From assembly GCA_013400975.1 (NCBI GenBank), contig WBMZ01005336.1, positions 121,164 to 185,163 of the forward strand: 64,000 nucleotides of DNA, read 5' to 3'. A program made the position numbers and the translations under genes. This DNA is from Atrichornis clamosus (taxonomy: Eukaryota > Chordata > Aves > Passeriformes > Menuridae). Position 1 is the stretch's first letter, and every line of letters starts with the position of its first letter. The notes beneath the pieces are model-generated. The model was not told the DNA's origin, ran no database searches, and saw only the letters and a list, made by a program, of their open reading frames with translations. This document shows positions 60,707-64,000 of the stretch, piece by piece.

Positions 60707-60711
60707 GAGAC

Positions 60712-61711
60712 AGAGCCCAGTTCCAGCCATGAGTGACCTGACTAACGCTGATGTCTCACAGCATCCTTCAGATCAGTGAATACATTTGCAGCCACAGGAT
60801 TAACTCCAATGCACAACCTTTCTATAAACACCCTTATCTTATGCAAGTAAAATCTGGGGATTACCCTTGGTAACCCCACCCTGCTTTGTGTCCCATTTTC
60901 TGCTTTCCTATAGGCTTAAAATGACCATCCCCTTCACAAAATTTCCTGTGGATGAAGTGCTGTTGAAGCAACAACAGTGGCTTCTTGAATAAGTTCCTCT
61001 TCCCCATAGGCATTTCAAAACCCTCTCACCAATGATGTTCTTGATATTGGGTCTGCTGTCCCAGGAGACCAGAAGTTCATATCCTCTGGCTGAAAACTGA
61101 CTAGGAGAGAAAAGCCAGTAGGAAATTCAGTAGGGGAGTGAAAAAAATTCAGTGAAAAAGGAGAACTAAGGAAAGAAACAGACCCAGAAGGCAGCACAAT
61201 TCAACTGCTTATTTGACAAAAGTGACAAGAGTCAGAGAAAATGCAGAAGTGGTTTTACAAAGATTAAATGTTAAAAATAATAATAACAAACTGGTGGCTT
61301 GCGGAAAAGGGGAATGAGGAGATGAATGAAACTGCATTGATGAAAAAGATGGTAGAGGCAGAATTTTCTGGGGACGAAGCTATCTGATGAACAGGTTAAA
61401 AATCAGAAAGGAAAATCCCATGGAGAAACACACCAAGAACAAGATTTTCTCTTGACCCTTGTTCTCAGTAAGGGAGTTCTGAGACATTGTGGCATTTCTG
61501 CAAGGGCAGCTGGGATTGCTGAGCTCTCACACCACGTTTGGAATTCCTGGTGGAGGAAGAAAGTGAGGATGAGTTCCCTTGGTAGTTCTCTATCACCTGC
61601 CAGGTTGCTGGCAGATCCTGCATTGCCATCAGACCTTTCTCCAGCTTGCCTCCAGCTCTAGAAGAATTTATTGTCATTATTGGCAGGGCTCACGTAAGTA
61701 GATCAAACAAT
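60712..61711. other. Unique noncoding sequence, no gene recognised
   Basis: Mixed to AT-rich sequence. Minus-strand frames of 60-70 codons (61015-61197, 61465-61677) are in different frames and lack motifs. No polypurine tract borders the LTR, so this is not the internal region of that retrovirus. Confidence 0.45.
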
Positions 61712-62170
61712 TCAATCCCAAGGAACTACAGATGAGGACATGATATGTATTGGGGTGAGTGGTTCCCAGTGGCCAATGGGAGATTGAGTGGAGAAGGAGC
61801 AAATGCATAGAATCTGGGAGGGAACTGGAGACTGCTGTGATCTGAACCCTAAGTGCTTCAGGTCTGACACATCTGGGGCATTAGTAGGTGTAACAACTTC
61901 CTCACCAACATTTCTATTAATTTGTATGTGAGTTTGGTAACAAGAAGAAGCAGGGAGGGAACCCTCAATGAAATAATCGGTGGAAACCACAATGGGGACA
62001 TCTTTATATCTTTGTATTCCATGTAAGATCCATGGAAGCCACAAGCAATTCATTTGCAACAAAGGAACACCTTTAAAAAACCTTTTTTCTCTTAAGTAAT
62101 TCTAGAAAAGCATAACACAGCAGGAGGTCCACTTTTCATGAAGTTTTGTAACCCAGTCCAAGGGAGCCCA
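61712..62170 (-). pseudogene. Possible decayed coding relic, family unknown
   Basis: On the minus strand one frame can be read for about 153 codons with a single in-frame TAG (plus-strand 62102-62104), ending at a TGA near 61712. Its first part reads WAPLDWVTKLHEK and a later part WLPWILHGIQRYK, which has the look of a protein rather than random frame text. I cannot name a family. A retroviral or other mobile-element origin is possible because solo LTRs and CR1s are nearby, but nothing ties it to them. A chance origin is not excluded: several frames of similar length occur in the window. Confidence 0.18.
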
Positions 62171-64000
62171 TTTTATACTTTATAGCCCTTATGTTCAATT
62201 TTTAATTATTAGCTTTTCCCCTTGTAAATTTAAATCCACTTCCATTACATTTAGGGAACAATGGTGAAACCCTCCTGTAGCTAATTTAACACCTTTACAT
62301 TCCCATGGAAGCTAGCCAAAGATCTTGTGTTCTAATGGATAGTAAAATGCCTACCTTATTTTAGGGAAGGCAAGTTCAAATCCTGCTATGGCCATGGTTA
62401 TTGAAATACACTGTTGGTTAACTTTTTGTTGATTTCCATCAAGACGACTGAAGAACAATCTTTTTTCATTAAGATAAAATGACAGTGAAATATGTAGCAG
62501 CTTGTCCAAAGTACTTCACATTCCCTAAAAATCATCTGGGAAAACAATACCTTGATCTCATAGAAATGCACACACCTTCAGATAAAATGGAAGAGAGTCA
62601 TTTTTATGAACCGAACTGTGACCTATTAAGCAGTGTGATGCACTTACAGCAAACATCCTTCTGCACCAGAAAACTCCTTTTTAACCCAAATTTCTACTAT
62701 CTTGGTTGGGAAGAGCTCAGTGCTTAGTACACATTATCCTATACGTTTAATAAAAATGAATAACTTAAATCTCAGCTGTATCTGGAGAGAGATGTACTAC
62801 CTGTTTAATAGGTCACAACTTTTTTCATAAAAATTAAAATAATTTCATTTCCATTTTATGTTCATGTGCGTCTTCAGGTTTTGTCTGGGTTCGTGTGGGT
62901 GCCTTGGGTGTGCTTAGGGCACATGCATTTCTCCAGAATCAGAAAAAAAATCTTTTTCCCTTTATGTTTTCTTCTCCGTTTATGGTTACATTCTAAGAAT
63001 TTTGCACACACAGTTTCTGGAAAGAAAAAACAAACCTTTACTAAAGAATTTTGATGAGTAATTTCCTAGACAAAGCTCCCCAATACCACTTCACTGTTTG
63101 GGCAGTTACCAGGACTATTCAGCATAAATACTGCCTTTATTAGGATCTTGCCATTGGTTAGTACTGGGGTGGTGATGTGAAAATCTACTTGCACAACTTC
63201 CTCTGCAAGTGACATTTTGGTCTGGGAGGAAAAAAAAGTATATATCTATTTATACGTACGTGGAAATACAGATTTAAACCTGTAGCCCTGAATCTATTAT
63301 GTACAAGCATAGACACACACCAGTTGTCCTTTACTGCAGGTACATCCAAGAGAGATGCACCCACAGGCAGGTGACCAGATCTGTGTGCAAGACCCCTCAT
63401 TAGGCCAATTACAAGGCTGAAATGAGCAAATGAGCTGCATCAATAAATCCCCTGAGAGCCCAGGGAATGGTTTCCTTAGTTGGTGGATTTTTCTAACTCT
63501 TTTGGTCTAATAAAACAATTTTGGTCTAATAAAAATTAACATCTCACCCCACAAGACTTGCCTCACTTGTTTCCCCTGACCACCAGGGGTCCAAAACCAC
63601 CAGATGAGATGCACCAGTTCTCCAGAAACCAGGTGTGACTCAGATTGCTGGAAAACACTCCACTTCCCAAATTCAGACTAGCTGTAATATGAGGTTTGCC
63701 CACTACAGAGGTCACTTTTCATTCTTGATTCCAATCACCTTTAATTCTGATTATTTTTGCCAAGCTTTTATGCTAATTTATGTATACATAAAGCTCAGTG
63801 GAAAACCCTTGTCCAAAAGTGATCCAAAATGCATGTTTATAGTAACTCAGGTGCTACAAAGGTGGCTGATGACGGTTTTTATTTGATGCTAAGTACAGCA
63901 TGTAGCTGTCTTTCCTGACCTTGTACACATTGTTATAACGTGCAGCTCATTAGCCTGTTGTAAAAATCTCTGAGATAATTTAAGGGTGGATTTGGGGGGG
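62171..64000. other. Unique AT-rich sequence to the window end, no gene recognised
   Basis: AT-rich DNA without a recognised repeat. The plus-strand frame 62479-62727 (82 codons, MTVKYVAACPKYFTF...) and 63635-63886 are short and unsupported. The last bases form a G7 run. No RNA gene was confirmed; see the rejected tRNA-like string near 62320-62400. Confidence 0.45.

Noticed and set aside
60712..62170. Internal region of a provirus attached to the LTR at 59868-60706
   Set aside because: The LTR has a perfect target duplication on both sides and no polypurine tract or primer-binding site next to it, so it is a solo LTR and the neighbouring DNA is separate.
62320..62400. tRNA-like string (TCTAATGGATAG ... 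AAGTTCAAATCCTGC)
   Set aside because: It has a B-box-like GTTCAAATCC and an A-box-like TCTAATGGATA, but the acceptor stem does not pair (the 3' TATGGCC has no partner upstream) and the T-stem has a mismatch. Not a functional tRNA and too weak to call a pseudogene.
1..64000. CRISPR arrays, operons, phage or plasmid modules
   Set aside because: No regularly spaced repeats, no dense ORFs and no ribosome binding sites; the avian LINE and LTR content shows vertebrate nuclear DNA.

Overview
The window looks like a stretch of a bird nuclear genome, most likely a neoavian and possibly a songbird. The strongest evidence is a set of CR1 (chicken repeat 1) LINE fragments. They carry the diagnostic 3' end: a motif of the type GGTTGGAAGGGACCTTAAAG, or its complement, next to an ATTCTRTGATTCT octamer tail. 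Copies lie at 2338-2483, 27111-27808, 32708-33234, 33381-33560, 42999-43285, 54145-54451, 56695-56920 and 59178-59230. Two solo retroviral-type LTRs (28863-29399 and 59868-60706) match families I recall from songbird and other neoavian genomes; that recall is memory, not a search. There is no sign of bacterial, viral or plasmid organisation: no dense ORFs, no operons and no ribosome binding sites.

Layout. 1-3650 is unique sequence with one CR1 stub. 3651-4040 is a sharp, isolated CpG island (about 45 CpGs by eye). About 0.9 kb downstream lies an AT-rich block with a TATA motif, an ATG and a near-perfect splice donor (4927-5105), the best candidate for a transcription unit start. 5.1-27.1 kb is repeat-poor unique DNA with a few AT-rich, homeobox-site-like blocks and a CA microsatellite. 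27.1-29.4 kb holds the longest CR1 piece, a probable old CR1 remnant and a solo LTR. 32.7-33.6 kb holds two same-strand CR1 copies. 34.2-34.5 kb is a TAATTA-rich block. 43.0 kb has an older CR1. 49.8-50.1 kb is a small GC-rich patch with three exact AP-1 heptamers. 54-60.7 kb has three more CR1 pieces, a CRE-containing GC-rich patch, an A-rich simple repeat and a solo LTR flanked by a 5-bp duplication. 60.7-64 kb is AT-rich and includes a weak minus-strand reading-frame relic.

Genes. I could not identify any protein-coding exon, tRNA, rRNA or known microRNA with confidence. The open frames (longest 230 codons) have no recognisable domains and are about what 64 kb of random vertebrate DNA read in six frames produces; several are simply CR1 sequence. 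The window is best read as intergenic or intronic DNA whose functional content, if any, is regulatory or noncoding. No previously undescribed system was found; the items worth checking are the CpG island with its downstream start-like signals, the AP-1 cluster, the homeobox-site block and the well-preserved solo LTR.
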